DNA from: Candidatus Cloacimonadota bacterium
Lineage (GTDB): Bacteria; Cloacimonadota; Cloacimonadia; Cloacimonadales; Cloacimonadaceae
NCBI GenBank assembly: GCA_028681035.1
Contig: JAQUJJ010000031.1
Span: 1-32,492 of the forward strand
Length of the DNA: 32,492 bases
Direction: 5' to 3'
Shown here: positions 8,627-16,715 of the stretch, in pieces
How positions within the stretch are numbered: position 1 is the stretch's first letter
Layout of the letters: every line of letters starts with the position of its first letter
Made by a program: the position numbers and the translations under genes
The notes under the pieces: generated by a model
Seen by the model: the letters and a program-made list of their open reading frames with translations, nothing else
The model's database searches: none
What the model was told of the DNA's origin: nothing

Positions 8627-8681
8627 AGCTGCTGAGTGTGGAAAGGCTTTCCGATTCCGCTAACGAATAACTGAGCAGGCT
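8627..8681. terminator. Imperfect inverted repeat between convergent genes, possible bidirectional terminator
   Basis: The outer arms AGCTGCTGAGT (8627-8637) and ACTGAGCAGGCT (8670-8681) pair with one mismatch and one bulge. A perfect small palindrome GGAAAGGCTTTCC (8640-8652) lies inside. It sits exactly between the DUF3795 pseudogene (+) and the end of the long minus-strand operon. There is no T-run on either side, so intrinsic termination is uncertain. Confidence 0.35.
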
Positions 8682-8685
8682 ATCT

Positions 8686-10416
8686 TTAAGGCTCTATGCC
8701 TATGTTGGTTAATTGTTCTTTGGCTTTCTGCTGATAAACAGGGAAATTTGTGTCAGCTAATGCAGTGTTAAAATAGTAGATTGCCGTTTGGTTTTGGTTG
8801 TCAGCCTTATAAATCATGCCGATATGATAGGCTATTTCGCCGGGGATTTTGTCCATTTTCATGGGCAGCTCAACGTGTTCCATGGCTTTTGCAAAGTCAT
8901 TCTTCAGGTAGTAGTACCATGCCATGCTGTCGTGATAATAGGCATTGCTCGGCTCAAGAGCAAGCGCACTGGAAATCAATTTCCCTGCCTCGTCCCAAGC
9001 ATCTGGAAACTCCAATAAACTATAGCCCAGGTCATTTAGAAACAGAGAGTTATTATGAAACTTCTCTACCGCTTTGCGGAGCATCGCTATCCTTTCTTCT
9101 GGCAAGTTTCTTAGATGAATATCTGTTAAGTTGATAATCCAATCCCTTTCATAGCCACGGTTTAGCTTTGTATAAACCCCGCTTAGCTCCGCTCTGGCTG
9201 CTGTAATGGCAGGATCAGTAGCCAGCGTGTCTGTTTGAGCAGCTATGATATATCTGGATAGTGGGGCGTCAGGCAACCTTTTTTGGCAGGCATTAACAAG
9301 ATCATCATAGAAGTTTGAATTGCTTACTATCTCTTCTTTTTGTAGTTTTACAGTGTAGCGTAGCGTTCGATACAGCATCATGTCGTCCACATCCTGAATT
9401 CCATACAGCATATCCCCGAAGACTTGGGGCTGCCCCATTTCATCAGAAAACAAGGATTCTGCAAGCAAGAAGACTGCGCAATCTGCATCTTCAATAGGCT
9501 CAGGGGTTTTGGAAGCAAGTGCTGCATGAATGCGGTTTAGGGTTGCCACATCGTCTTTCATATAGGCAGCGAAAGCCAGTTCAGCGAACAGGGAAGCGTC
9601 CTGAGTAGCTAGTATATCATTTTGAAGGCTTAAAACTATGGTCAAAGTCTGCGTTTGATTGGCTGATTGGAGTAAGTTTTTCATGGCATCTTTATCGTTG
9701 GGGTAAGTGTAAGCCCTAAAAAATGACAGAATATCTTTCTGGGGGGCAGAGCTGAGATAAAGCTCATTTAATAGCTTATCTATCTCTGGCTTAGCATCTA
9801 TAAGCTTGGCTTCATTAAGGATGGCAATGGCTCGTTTGGGATTTACCAACGCATACATACGAGCGGTTAGGATTAGCTCATCTGCGTTTTTAGCAGCATG
9901 TTTGTAAGCCTTATCCAGATACTTGGTGTCCTTAATGCCCTGATTCGCGAAATCCGTATAGAACTTCTGCAAATATACACGACAAGACGGGTACTTCTCT
10001 ATGCTTTCGTTGATAACACTTTCCATGCCTACCCTGTCTTCGGCTTTATTGTAAACGCTATACACAGCATTTAGCAAATCCAGATCAAAGCTCATCGTGG
10101 CACGTGCCTTAGCAAATTCCGCTATAGTTTCTTCTGCTGTCACCTGATCACTAATGTAGGCATAGGCACTGTTAATAAGTATTTGTTTCCTTATCTGTTC
10201 ACTTTCCCTGTCTTGAGCCAATGCAAGCCGATACAAATCTCCAGCAGATAGGAAATCGCCACTATAATGCAGGAAAGAAGCGGAAAAATAGTAATAAATA
10301 GATACTATATTGGGCTTGGATTTGTCTTCAACCTTGCGTGGCAAGCCCGCCTTGGGTGCTGCGCAGGAACTTAAGATAATCAGTAAAGCTACAAATACCA
10401 GCAATTTAGCTTTCAT
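8686..10416 (-). CDS. TPR-repeat lipoprotein
   Basis: A 576-residue lipoprotein. The signal peptide is MKAKLLVFVALLIILSSC with lipobox Cys18 followed by Ala, which by the +2 rule would suit outer-membrane sorting. The rest is almost entirely helical. TPR-like helices include FLHYSGDFLSAGDLYRLALA (about 49-68), the stretch around NDLGYSLLEFPDAWDEAGKL, and YYHDSMAWYYYLKNDFAKAM near the C terminus, ending with AIYYFNTALADTNF. No catalytic motif is visible. It is a probable periplasm-facing scaffold on the envelope. The ATG overlaps the upstream TGA (ATGA), so it is coupled to the DUF4837 lipoprotein and is the last gene of the operon. Confidence 0.85.
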   Translation of the reverse strand: MKAKLLVFVALLIILSSCAAPKAGLPRKVEDKSKPNIVSIYYYFSASFLHYSGDFLSAGDLYRLALAQDRESEQIRKQILINSAYAYISDQVTAEETIAEFAKARATMSFDLDLLNAVYSVYNKAEDRVGMESVINESIEKYPSCRVYLQKFYTDFANQGIKDTKYLDKAYKHAAKNADELILTARMYALVNPKRAIAILNEAKLIDAKPEIDKLLNELYLSSAPQKDILSFFRAYTYPNDKDAMKNLLQSANQTQTLTIVLSLQNDILATQDASLFAELAFAAYMKDDVATLNRIHAALASKTPEPIEDADCAVFLLAESLFSDEMGQPQVFGDMLYGIQDVDDMMLYRTLRYTVKLQKEEIVSNSNFYDDLVNACQKRLPDAPLSRYIIAAQTDTLATDPAITAARAELSGVYTKLNRGYERDWIINLTDIHLRNLPEERIAMLRKAVEKFHNNSLFLNDLGYSLLEFPDAWDEAGKLISSALALEPSNAYYHDSMAWYYYLKNDFAKAMEHVELPMKMDKIPGEIAYHIGMIYKADNQNQTAIYYFNTALADTNFPVYQQKAKEQLTNIGIEP

Positions 10417-11474
10417 TTTACTTTAATAGAATTGGAGATGGTGTATAGTTCCACAAGAATGGGGAGTTTATCTCCGGCGGGGAAATAGACGATGTTGTCT
10501 ATGATATACGCTGTCTTGCTTTGTTCATCCCAGAAGGCAAAGCTCTGAAATCCGCCACCTATGGCAAGTTTCATATTCTTCCAAGCACCTAAGAGGCGAT
10601 AACCTTTGTATTTCCCGAAGTTAAAGGGTTCCTTGCGGATTAGCTCGGAATCGAATTCATCTCCCTCGAAGTGTTTCAGCCCTATTTCCTTACGCTTGGA
10701 GATTAGCCAGTTCATGTCCAGCTTGTTCTCGGGCATAGATTCGTGATACACAGATACATACTTATCGGGTATTTCGCGGTTCTGCATCTTGGCACGGTAT
10801 AAGAAACTGAGGAAATTGCTTTTCTTATCGTTGGAAAAGACTCTGTAGGTATCAGGGATTTGCAGGCTGAAGGGATAAGGCTCGAAAAACTCCGCTGGCA
10901 GCACCTTGCCTTGATATGCGTAGTAGCCTTGGCGTTCTGCAAAACGCTTTATTAGAATACTAAAGATAGGGTCTGCCTGCAAGGCGCCAATCTTGCTTAG
11001 GGAAAGCGCATCCTTCCCTAATAGGAACAATACCACCTGATCACGCGAGTTGAGGTTCTTGGCGACAAACAAATCGCCTCCGCTGCCTTGCACTCGCAAA
11101 ACAAACTCTTGGCTAAGTACACTTTTCATGTAAGTTGACACGGCTGCGCTGCTTTCCAAATCACCAATATAAAGGATGTTCTTGTATTTTGCCATTGCGT
11201 CTGCTTCTTTAACATTGGCAAGGACTAGATTGAAGTATTTCTCGGGGTAAACAATGGGTACTTCCCGCTCTATTCCGCTGCGAATAAACGGCTCTAAAGC
11301 TTTCCAGTTGGCAGGATCACAGTAAACATAAACATCTCTGTCATCACCCATTGCCAAAGGTTTGGCATGGTCTATAAGCTTATCGAATACGGTATAGCGA
11401 TCGCTGGGAGTTTTTTGTTTAAAACAACCGGCAAGCACTAACAAACAAAGGGCAAGGATAACCAGTTTACGCAT
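10413..11474 (-). CDS. DUF4837 family lipoprotein
   Basis: A 353-residue lipoprotein starting at the ATG at 11474, nine codons inside the longest frame. That start gives MRKLVILALCLLVLAGC (lipobox Cys17) and has GGAG about 7 nt upstream. The C-terminal half carries features I associate with DUF4837: IPDTYRVFSNDK, NFLSFLYRAKM, the ISKRKEIGLKHF region and FAFWDEQSKTAYIIDNIVYF near the end. Members are lipoproteins of Bacteroidetes and related phyla with no established biochemical role. It overlaps pgsA by 8 nt upstream and the TPR lipoprotein by 4 nt downstream, so it is tightly coupled. The family is assigned from memory and its function is unknown. Confidence 0.75.
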   Translation of the reverse strand: MRKLVILALCLLVLAGCFKQKTPSDRYTVFDKLIDHAKPLAMGDDRDVYVYCDPANWKALEPFIRSGIEREVPIVYPEKYFNLVLANVKEADAMAKYKNILYIGDLESSAAVSTYMKSVLSQEFVLRVQGSGGDLFVAKNLNSRDQVVLFLLGKDALSLSKIGALQADPIFSILIKRFAERQGYYAYQGKVLPAEFFEPYPFSLQIPDTYRVFSNDKKSNFLSFLYRAKMQNREIPDKYVSVYHESMPENKLDMNWLISKRKEIGLKHFEGDEFDSELIRKEPFNFGKYKGYRLLGAWKNMKLAIGGGFQSFAFWDEQSKTAYIIDNIVYFPAGDKLPILVELYTISNSIKVK

Positions 11475-12033
11475 GAGAAGTCTCCTTTTTTCCAAGGACA
11501 CGCAGATAGTTAAATCCGCTGATTACGGTTATTGCTGCTACCATCCAGAACCAGATGCTAACAGTTTGGATAAGCCAAACTGCCACCTCATTCTGGGCAG
11601 CCCAAAAGAAAAGAGCAACGATGATGCCAAGCATTTGCATTACTGTTTTAAGCTTGCCAAGCTTGTCGGCAGCCACCACAATGCCACGCTTTTGGTACAC
11701 TTCGCGCAAGATGGTGATGAGCAATTCTCGGGCAAGAATGATGAAGAAGATTACCCTGCTAAGATAAAATGGAGGTAACCAACAAAGACCACTCAGCGCA
11801 GATAACACCAGCAGCTTGTCTGCCAGAGGGTCCATTATCTTGCCGAAATCGCTTATTACGTTGTATTTGCGAGCCAGCATGCCATCCAGATAATCGGTAA
11901 AAGCAGCTACAATAAATACGGTAAGTACAATCCAACTGCGCTGCTCGTTAACCGACACAAATAGAAAGTAAAGAAACAACGGAACAAGCAAGAAACGGAG
12001 AATAGTTAAGGCATTAGGAATCTGTTGTTTCAT
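11467..12033 (-). CDS. pgsA: CDP-diacylglycerol--glycerol-3-phosphate 3-phosphatidyltransferase
   Basis: Catalyses the committed step of phosphatidylglycerol synthesis: CDP-diacylglycerol plus glycerol-3-phosphate gives phosphatidylglycerophosphate, at the inner membrane. At 188 residues it has normal family length. The CDP-alcohol phosphatidyltransferase signature is complete: DGMLAR, then eight residues, G, three residues, D, three residues, D (DFGKIMDPLADK). Several hydrophobic segments follow (VIFFIILARELLITIL; MLGIIVALFFWAA; VSIWFWMVAAITVISGF). The start ATG lies 20 nt inside the FtsX-like gene and the stop overlaps the DUF4837 lipoprotein start. The fold includes other CDP-alcohol transferases, but N-terminal IPNALTILRFLLVP and the C-terminal layout fit PgsA. 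Confidence 0.9.
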   Translation of the reverse strand: MKQQIPNALTILRFLLVPLFLYFLFVSVNEQRSWIVLTVFIVAAFTDYLDGMLARKYNVISDFGKIMDPLADKLLVLSALSGLCWLPPFYLSRVIFFIILARELLITILREVYQKRGIVVAADKLGKLKTVMQMLGIIVALFFWAAQNEVAVWLIQTVSIWFWMVAAITVISGFNYLRVLGKKETSHA

Positions 12034-12886
12034 CTTCTGTCTCGATTATGGTGGGTTCTTGGTGGGGGTTTATCACCATTACAGGCTTTTCTGCAAGGGC
12101 AACTTCATGCTCGAAGGTATGCAGCGTAAAATGAGTGATTAAAGTACCAACAAAGGCGGCTCCCGCCTGAGCAAGAAACACCCAATAAGGTAATATCTGA
12201 ACGATATGTTTAAAGTAAACAAAGGCAAAATACACAATCAAGGCAATAGGAAGCGGTATAAGTAACATAGACCAGGTATGCTGTATGCCTTGCTGTCGAT
12301 GACGAATGTTATCCACTACGGTGTGGGTTCTGCCCTTGTATAATAATAAGGTGTGCAGTTCAAAGCTTAGCCTGCTGAATATAAAGATTAACAAGAATAG
12401 AACAGCAGCTAAGACATGAAAGCCAATTATCCGTCTGTTTGTTACCTTCAGTTCTTTACTAATGCTATTGTATGCGCTTGCCTGGCTGTCAATATCTACC
12501 TCTGGAACGTGAGCGCGGAGGATATCCAGAATTACTGGCTTGCTTTTTATTGCCTGAGTTGTTGGTTCAAGAGTAATGGTTATTACATCAGGGAAGGTGT
12601 AGTCCGATATCATATCTTCATTTAATGGCAAGCCGTAAGCAGTTATTAGCTCTTTTGCTGCTTGTTCGGCGGTATCGTGAATCACACTTTTTATACCTGC
12701 AATCGGTTTTAGCTCGTTAAGAATCAGGGATACTTGCGTGGTATCTGCCACGTAAGCATAAATAGGCAGCTTAGCTAGAGCCTCCAGCTTAGCTTGGTGG
12801 CTAAGTGAGTTTTCATAGCCCACATACAGCCAGCCCCCAAACAAAACCAAGAGCATTAAGATAATGAGGAAGAATCTGGTTGTCAT
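12014..12886 (-). CDS. ftsX: FtsX-like cell-division ABC transporter permease
   Basis: A 290-residue membrane protein with FtsX topology: one N-terminal segment (about 5-22), a periplasmic domain of about 130 residues including PIYAYVADTTQVSLILNEL, then three segments (about 155-170, 205-225, 235-255). In other bacteria FtsX works with the ATPase FtsE and activates peptidoglycan hydrolases during division. The family is divergent and I rely on topology and domain order rather than a motif. No ftsE is next to it, although an M23 peptidase, a common FtsX-partner class, lies upstream in the same gene run. It starts 5 nt after the methyltransferase gene with AGGA upstream, and its end overlaps pgsA by 20 nt. 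Confidence 0.65.
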   Translation of the reverse strand: MTTRFFLIILMLLVLFGGWLYVGYENSLSHQAKLEALAKLPIYAYVADTTQVSLILNELKPIAGIKSVIHDTAEQAAKELITAYGLPLNEDMISDYTFPDVITITLEPTTQAIKSKPVILDILRAHVPEVDIDSQASAYNSISKELKVTNRRIIGFHVLAAVLFLLIFIFSRLSFELHTLLLYKGRTHTVVDNIRHRQQGIQHTWSMLLIPLPIALIVYFAFVYFKHIVQILPYWVFLAQAGAAFVGTLITHFTLHTFEHEVALAEKPVMVINPHQEPTIIETEDETTDS

Positions 12887-12891
12887 AGTTC

Positions 12892-13515
12892 CTATCCTTT
12901 TTGTAAATGAAAGACCATAGTAGTTTTATCCACGTTAACGCTATTAATAAGCTCCAGCCCGGCAATACCTGCTTCTGTTAACAGCTCTTGCCGACGGGAA
13001 ACTGGGTACAATAACACTGCATGTTGCTTGATGTTTAGGTTACGCCAGCAAAAGGCAAGTAACTCGGGCATGGTACAATAAAGCTCTGTTCGGCAGATAG
13101 CTCTTTCCAGCTTGGGGCTAACCAATCCCTGTCCTGCTTTCTGCCAAGGTGGGTTGGAAACGATAAGGTCATACTTGTGCTTATCAGCATAGCTGCACAA
13201 ATCAGCACACAGCAAGCGAACAGTCACCTTCAGGGCATCTGCATTGGCTTGGGCAAGGCTGTGTAAGGCAGCTTGTATCTCTAGTCCTGTGATGTCCCAA
13301 TGGGGGTGAATAAGATTTAGCATAATACAGAGAATTCCGCTGCCGCTGCCTGCCTCAAGAACTCTAAGTTTAGAATCACCAAAGTTAGTGGTGATATATT
13401 CATATAGTGCCGCCGTGGCAGAAGTAACACCCAAAGCCGAGCTGTTTTGAAGAATGGTTCTGGGTTCTTGAGCTACTATTTCTGGTAAGGTAACAGCTTT
13501 TAAGGTACTATTCAT
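12892..13515 (-). CDS. N6-adenine-type methyltransferase (TrmN6/HemK-like small MTase domain)
   Basis: A 207-residue SAM-dependent methyltransferase. Motif I is VLEAGSGSGILCIML (about 50-64), the acidic end of strand 2 is TGLEIQ, and the catalytic motif is DLIVSNPPW (about 118-126). The NPPW motif marks methylation of an exocyclic amino nitrogen: the N6 of adenine in RNA/DNA or glutamine in release factors. N-terminal QNSSALGVTSATAAL resembles the start of tRNA1(Val) A37 N6-methyltransferases (TrmN6/YfiC), which I consider most likely. PrmC is an alternative but usually has a longer N-terminal helical domain. It lies 3 nt after nadA and 5 nt before the FtsX-like gene. Confidence 0.75.
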   Translation of the reverse strand: MNSTLKAVTLPEIVAQEPRTILQNSSALGVTSATAALYEYITTNFGDSKLRVLEAGSGSGILCIMLNLIHPHWDITGLEIQAALHSLAQANADALKVTVRLLCADLCSYADKHKYDLIVSNPPWQKAGQGLVSPKLERAICRTELYCTMPELLAFCWRNLNIKQHAVLLYPVSRRQELLTEAGIAGLELINSVNVDKTTMVFHLQKG

Positions 13516-13518
13516 AGT

Positions 13519-14424
13519 CTATGAGAGTTCCAGCATTCGGGATATACTTTTTAATGCTCCCTCGGCAATGGCGGGATCCACTTTAACTAGATACTGATGA
13601 TTTAGTAACGCCAGATAAACATGTTCCAGCGTAGTCCGCTTCATGTTTTTACAATTAGCTCGGGGTGATAAAGATACTATTTGTTTTTCCGGGTATAAGT
13701 GCTGAAGGTACTTAGTAAGCCCATTCTCTGTGGCAATAATAGCTTTGTCCCCGCTAACAATCCAGTTCATCATCCCGCCGGTACTTAGCACCAAATCGGC
13801 ATGTTGCACAATGTCAGGATCACACTCGGGATGTGCCAAGAGGGTGTAATCGGGGTACTTGGCACGAATATCGAACACGTTTTGCTCGTAAAATCCCCAT
13901 TGATGAACGGGGCAATAGCCATTCCAAGTGATAACTTGTCTTCCGGCTTGTTTGGCAGCCCAAGCACCGAGATTCTTATCCGGCACAAAGAGAATCGGCA
14001 AATCATCCGGTAAGGATTGCAGCACTTTCACAGCATTGGATGATGTGCAACAGATATCGCTTTCAGCTTTTACTTCCACACTGGAATTTACATAACAAAC
14101 CACTGGCGAGCCAGGGTATTGTATTTTAAACTTCCTCAATTGCGTTACATTTATCATATCTGCCATAGGACAGCCGGCATCAACAGCCGGCAGTAGAATG
14201 TCTGATGTAGGGTTCAGTATGGCAGCGGTTTCTGCCATAAACTTTACTCCACAGAACACAATCGTAGGAGCCTTTAATTCTGCTGCCAGGATGGAAAGTT
14301 GCAAGGAATCGCCACGGTAATCTGCCAAATCCTGTATTTCCACCGCCTGATAGTTGTGTGCCAATATCAAGGCGTTCTGCTCTTGCTTTAGTACTTTAAT
14401 CTTATCTATCAATTCTGTAAACAT
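13519..14424 (-). CDS. nadA: Quinolinate synthase
   Basis: Condenses iminoaspartate with dihydroxyacetone phosphate to quinolinate in de novo NAD synthesis, using a [4Fe-4S] cluster. I use the ATG at 14424, 17 codons inside the longest frame, because it lies just after the dut stop, has AAAGAGAA upstream and gives 301 residues, normal for the short NadA type. Recognisable features are ILAHNYQ near residue 20, GDSLQL at about 38, and the three cluster cysteines in DAGCPMAD (Cys85), NGYCPVHQ and RANCKNM. STGGMMNWI is the substrate-domain loop. Neither nadB nor nadC is in the window. It lies in the housekeeping operon between dut and the methyltransferase. Confidence 0.95.
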   Translation of the reverse strand: MFTELIDKIKVLKQEQNALILAHNYQAVEIQDLADYRGDSLQLSILAAELKAPTIVFCGVKFMAETAAILNPTSDILLPAVDAGCPMADMINVTQLRKFKIQYPGSPVVCYVNSSVEVKAESDICCTSSNAVKVLQSLPDDLPILFVPDKNLGAWAAKQAGRQVITWNGYCPVHQWGFYEQNVFDIRAKYPDYTLLAHPECDPDIVQHADLVLSTGGMMNWIVSGDKAIIATENGLTKYLQHLYPEKQIVSLSPRANCKNMKRTTLEHVYLALLNHQYLVKVDPAIAEGALKSISRMLELS

Positions 14425-14434
14425 ATAGTTCTCT

Positions 14435-14869
14435 TTAGTGTCCTGTATGTCCAAACCCACCATCTTGTCGCTCACTGGAACCCAATGTTTGGCTTTCCAC
14501 CAGTTCAGGAATTACAACCGGGCAGAAAACAAGCTGGGCGATGCGCATTTGAGGCTGGATTTGGATATCTATTTTGCCTAAGTTGATAATAATCACTTTC
14601 ACTTCGCCGCGGTAATCTGCATCAATCGTACCGGGGCTATTCAAAACGCCTAGGCTCTGCTTTAATGCCAGTCCGCTGCGGGGGCGTACTTGCCCTTCAA
14701 AACCAGTGGGTATCTCCAAAGCTATGCCGGTGGGAATAGCTGTAACTTCACCAGCGGCAAGCTTTATTGGCTCCGCTAAATCTGCAAAGAGATCAAAACC
14801 GGAGGCGTGAGGCGTCATGCGTTGAGGCACGAGTGCCGTAGAAGTTAAACGTTGAAATGCAAGCTTCAT
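14435..14869 (-). CDS. dut: dUTP diphosphatase
   Basis: Hydrolyses dUTP to dUMP and pyrophosphate, keeping uracil out of DNA and supplying dTMP synthesis; trimeric family. At 144 residues it has normal length. The trimeric dUTPase motifs are present: motif 1 ASGFDLFAD, motif 2 RPRSGLAL, motif 3 GTIDADYRGEVKV, motif 4 RIAQLVF and the C-terminal glycine-rich arm RQDGGFGHTG. The ATG overlaps the TGA of the polyprenyl synthase gene (ATGA) and the stop is 10 nt before the chosen nadA ATG. The motif order is complete and nothing is missing. Confidence 0.96.
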   Translation of the reverse strand: MKLAFQRLTSTALVPQRMTPHASGFDLFADLAEPIKLAAGEVTAIPTGIALEIPTGFEGQVRPRSGLALKQSLGVLNSPGTIDADYRGEVKVIIINLGKIDIQIQPQMRIAQLVFCPVVIPELVESQTLGSSERQDGGFGHTGH

Positions 14870-15756
14870 GATTTACGTGTTAAAAGGTGTTCGGCTAAGA
14901 TATCCAGTTTCAGAGCTTTTTTCCCCAAGGGTGCTATTACATGCCTGGCTTTCTCGGTAAGTTCTGTGGCTTTATCACGGGATTCTTCCACGCCATAAAC
15001 AGACGGGAAGGTAGCTTTTTGTACGCCGACATCCTTGCCAACGCTTTTGCCTAGTTCTTCCTGTGAGCCTTCGATATCAAGCAAATCGTCCACAATCTGG
15101 AACACCAAGCCTATTAGTCTGCCATATTCTTCTATTAAAGCAAGTTCGGCAGCAGGTGCGCCACCGGCTAATGCACCGAAGCGCAAACACAGGTTTATCA
15201 AGCGGGCTGTTTTATTCTCGTGGATGTAGTTCAGGGTCTTTTTATCCACCTTTTTGCCTTCTGATTCGATATCCACCATCTGTCCGGCAATAAGTCCTTT
15301 TATTCCCACCTCTCTGGCAAGTTCACGGATAAATTGTATGCGCAGATTAGCACTTATCTCTGCTAATGTAACCAGTTCAAATGCACTAACAAGCAGCGCA
15401 TCTCCTGCTAGCAAGGCAACGCCTTCGCCAAATACGGCATGGCAGGATTTCTTGCCTCTGCGATATTCGTCGTCATCAATATCCGGCAGGTCATCATGGA
15501 TTAGGGAAAAGGTATGTATCATCTCTATTGCCGCTGCAACGGGAGCAATCTTCTCCGCATCCTCGTTGTACATTTCAAAGGCAAGCAAAGTGAGGTAGGG
15601 GCGGAGTCTTTTCCCGCCAGCAAACACACTGTAACGTATGGCTTTATGGATATCCTTGGGATATTCATCTTTTCGGGGAAGGAACCTATCCAGAATAATA
15701 TTTACCAGTTCCTGCTTTTCTTTCATGTCTTTTTTCAGCAGTATTTTTCTATCCAT
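14866..15756 (-). CDS. ispA: Polyprenyl diphosphate synthase (farnesyl/geranylgeranyl type)
   Basis: Head-to-tail condensation of isopentenyl diphosphate with allylic diphosphates to make C15/C20 precursors of quinones, lipid carriers and other isoprenoids. I start at the ATG at 15756 (296 residues) because AACGGAGGAT lies directly upstream; the frame extends 23 codons further but those residues look non-coding. Family motifs are GGKRLRP near residue 48, the first aspartate-rich motif HDDLPDIDDDEYRRG, GDALL, and the second aspartate-rich motif FQIVDDLLDIEG. The spacing in the first motif (DDLPDID) matches bacterial IspA-type enzymes. Chain length cannot be set confidently from sequence. It overlaps xseB by 8 nt and dut by 4 nt. 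Confidence 0.9.
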   Translation of the reverse strand: MDRKILLKKDMKEKQELVNIILDRFLPRKDEYPKDIHKAIRYSVFAGGKRLRPYLTLLAFEMYNEDAEKIAPVAAAIEMIHTFSLIHDDLPDIDDDEYRRGKKSCHAVFGEGVALLAGDALLVSAFELVTLAEISANLRIQFIRELAREVGIKGLIAGQMVDIESEGKKVDKKTLNYIHENKTARLINLCLRFGALAGGAPAAELALIEEYGRLIGLVFQIVDDLLDIEGSQEELGKSVGKDVGVQKATFPSVYGVEESRDKATELTEKARHVIAPLGKKALKLDILAEHLLTRKS

Positions 15757-15991
15757 TGGTATCCTCCGTTGTTTTAGGGGATGGTATTGATGCGCTGAGC
15801 AGTTTAATCTTGGCTTCGGCTTCACCCAAGCGGCTTTGGCAGTGGTTCAAATAGGCAATACCCTCTTCGTAAAGCTTAAGCAATTCTTCCAGTTGCGCAT
15901 CGCCACCGGAAAGGCGTTCAACAATGCTCTCCAGCTCTTTGAGTGCAAGTTCAAAGCTTAAGGAGCTAATGGTTTCTATATTCGTATTCAC
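15749..15991 (-). CDS. xseB: Exodeoxyribonuclease VII small subunit
   Basis: An 80-residue helical protein. The family pattern is clear: FELALKELESIVERLSGGD, then LEELLKLYEEGIAYL and a heptad-rich C-terminal helix ending in KIKLLS. XseB binds the large subunit XseA to form the single-strand nuclease. XseA is not in this window. The start is GTG at 15991 with GGGAG about 9 nt upstream. It begins a subunit of the operon with its own candidate promoter. It is followed by the polyprenyl synthase gene with an 8-nt overlap, a pairing common in bacteria. Confidence 0.93.
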   Translation of the reverse strand: MNTNIETISSLSFELALKELESIVERLSGGDAQLEELLKLYEEGIAYLNHCQSRLGEAEAKIKLLSASIPSPKTTEDTNG

Positions 15992-16044
15992 GCTTTTCTC
16001 TCCCGTTATCTAATTCACGCCTGTTTACAGGAGTTACAAGTTTT

Positions 16045-16050
16045 TGTCAA
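16045..16050 (-). promoter_or_regulatory. Candidate internal -35 box TTGACA upstream of xseB
   Basis: TTGACA overlaps the TGA stop of the thiamine pyrophosphokinase gene and lies 53 nt upstream of the xseB GTG. The -10 candidate TAAACA, 17 nt downstream, is weak. The position matches the other TTGACA boxes in the window, so xseB and downstream genes may have their own transcription start. Confidence 0.4.
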
Positions 16051-16715
16051 TTAGAAATTGTAATAATCGCTAAAGCTTCGCCACGAAGCTTGACAAGATG
16101 GGCATAATTGGAAACAATCTCATTGCTAATCCCGCGAGATTGATGCTGAAATATAAGCACACCATCCAAGGGATACTTTAACCCTACAGAGCTTGCGAAT
16201 TCCACTCTGGGCGAAAAAGGAATAAGCGATAGTGTTTGCCCCTGCTTGTTATGAAACTCTTCGGTTGCAGCAATGAAATACATAAGCTGCGTGGCTGTTT
16301 CTATCCGAATCATTGTCTGCATCTTATTATGCTGCAAAAGGTTCTGCACAATTGCCAGAACATGATCAAAACGTCCCTGCATATCGTTACAGATAATAAG
16401 CTCATCATAGCAAGCCATTTCCACGCAGCGGTAAATTGCCAGTTCGGTATCTGTTTCATTCTTTTCAGGGCTAAACTTTGCCAAGGGGATGTGTGAATAA
16501 TGTTCTAAAAGTGCGGGATTTACGGAATCCAAATCACCGATTATGAGGTTCGGTGCAAGCCCCAGTTCGTGAATGCGCTCTAAGCCGCTATCAACGGCGA
16601 CAATATGGTCTGTAGGTTTAATGTTTTCGTATCCAGATACAATCTGCTCAGGAGCATGGTTGGTAAAAAGAAATACGCGTTGGAGAGGCTTAGCGCATGG
16701 CATAGCCGGGTTCAT
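16047..16715 (-). CDS. thiN: Thiamine pyrophosphokinase
   Basis: Transfers pyrophosphate from ATP to thiamine to make the cofactor thiamine diphosphate. At about 222 residues it has the usual family length. Motifs in order are VAVDSGLERIHELG (N-terminal substrate loop), IIGDLDSVNP, FSPEKNETDTELAI (matching the usual K-D-x-T-D-T/xE segment) and MQGRFDHVLA, then the beta-rich C-terminal domain. The ATG at 16715 is preceded by an in-frame TTG, and another ATG occurs at 16703; none has a strong ribosome binding site. All lie inside the end of the M23 peptidase gene, so translation is probably coupled. The catalytic motifs are intact. Confidence 0.92.
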   Translation of the reverse strand: MNPAMPCAKPLQRVFLFTNHAPEQIVSGYENIKPTDHIVAVDSGLERIHELGLAPNLIIGDLDSVNPALLEHYSHIPLAKFSPEKNETDTELAIYRCVEMACYDELIICNDMQGRFDHVLAIVQNLLQHNKMQTMIRIETATQLMYFIAATEEFHNKQGQTLSLIPFSPRVEFASSVGLKYPLDGVLIFQHQSRGISNEIVSNYAHLVKLRGEALAIITISN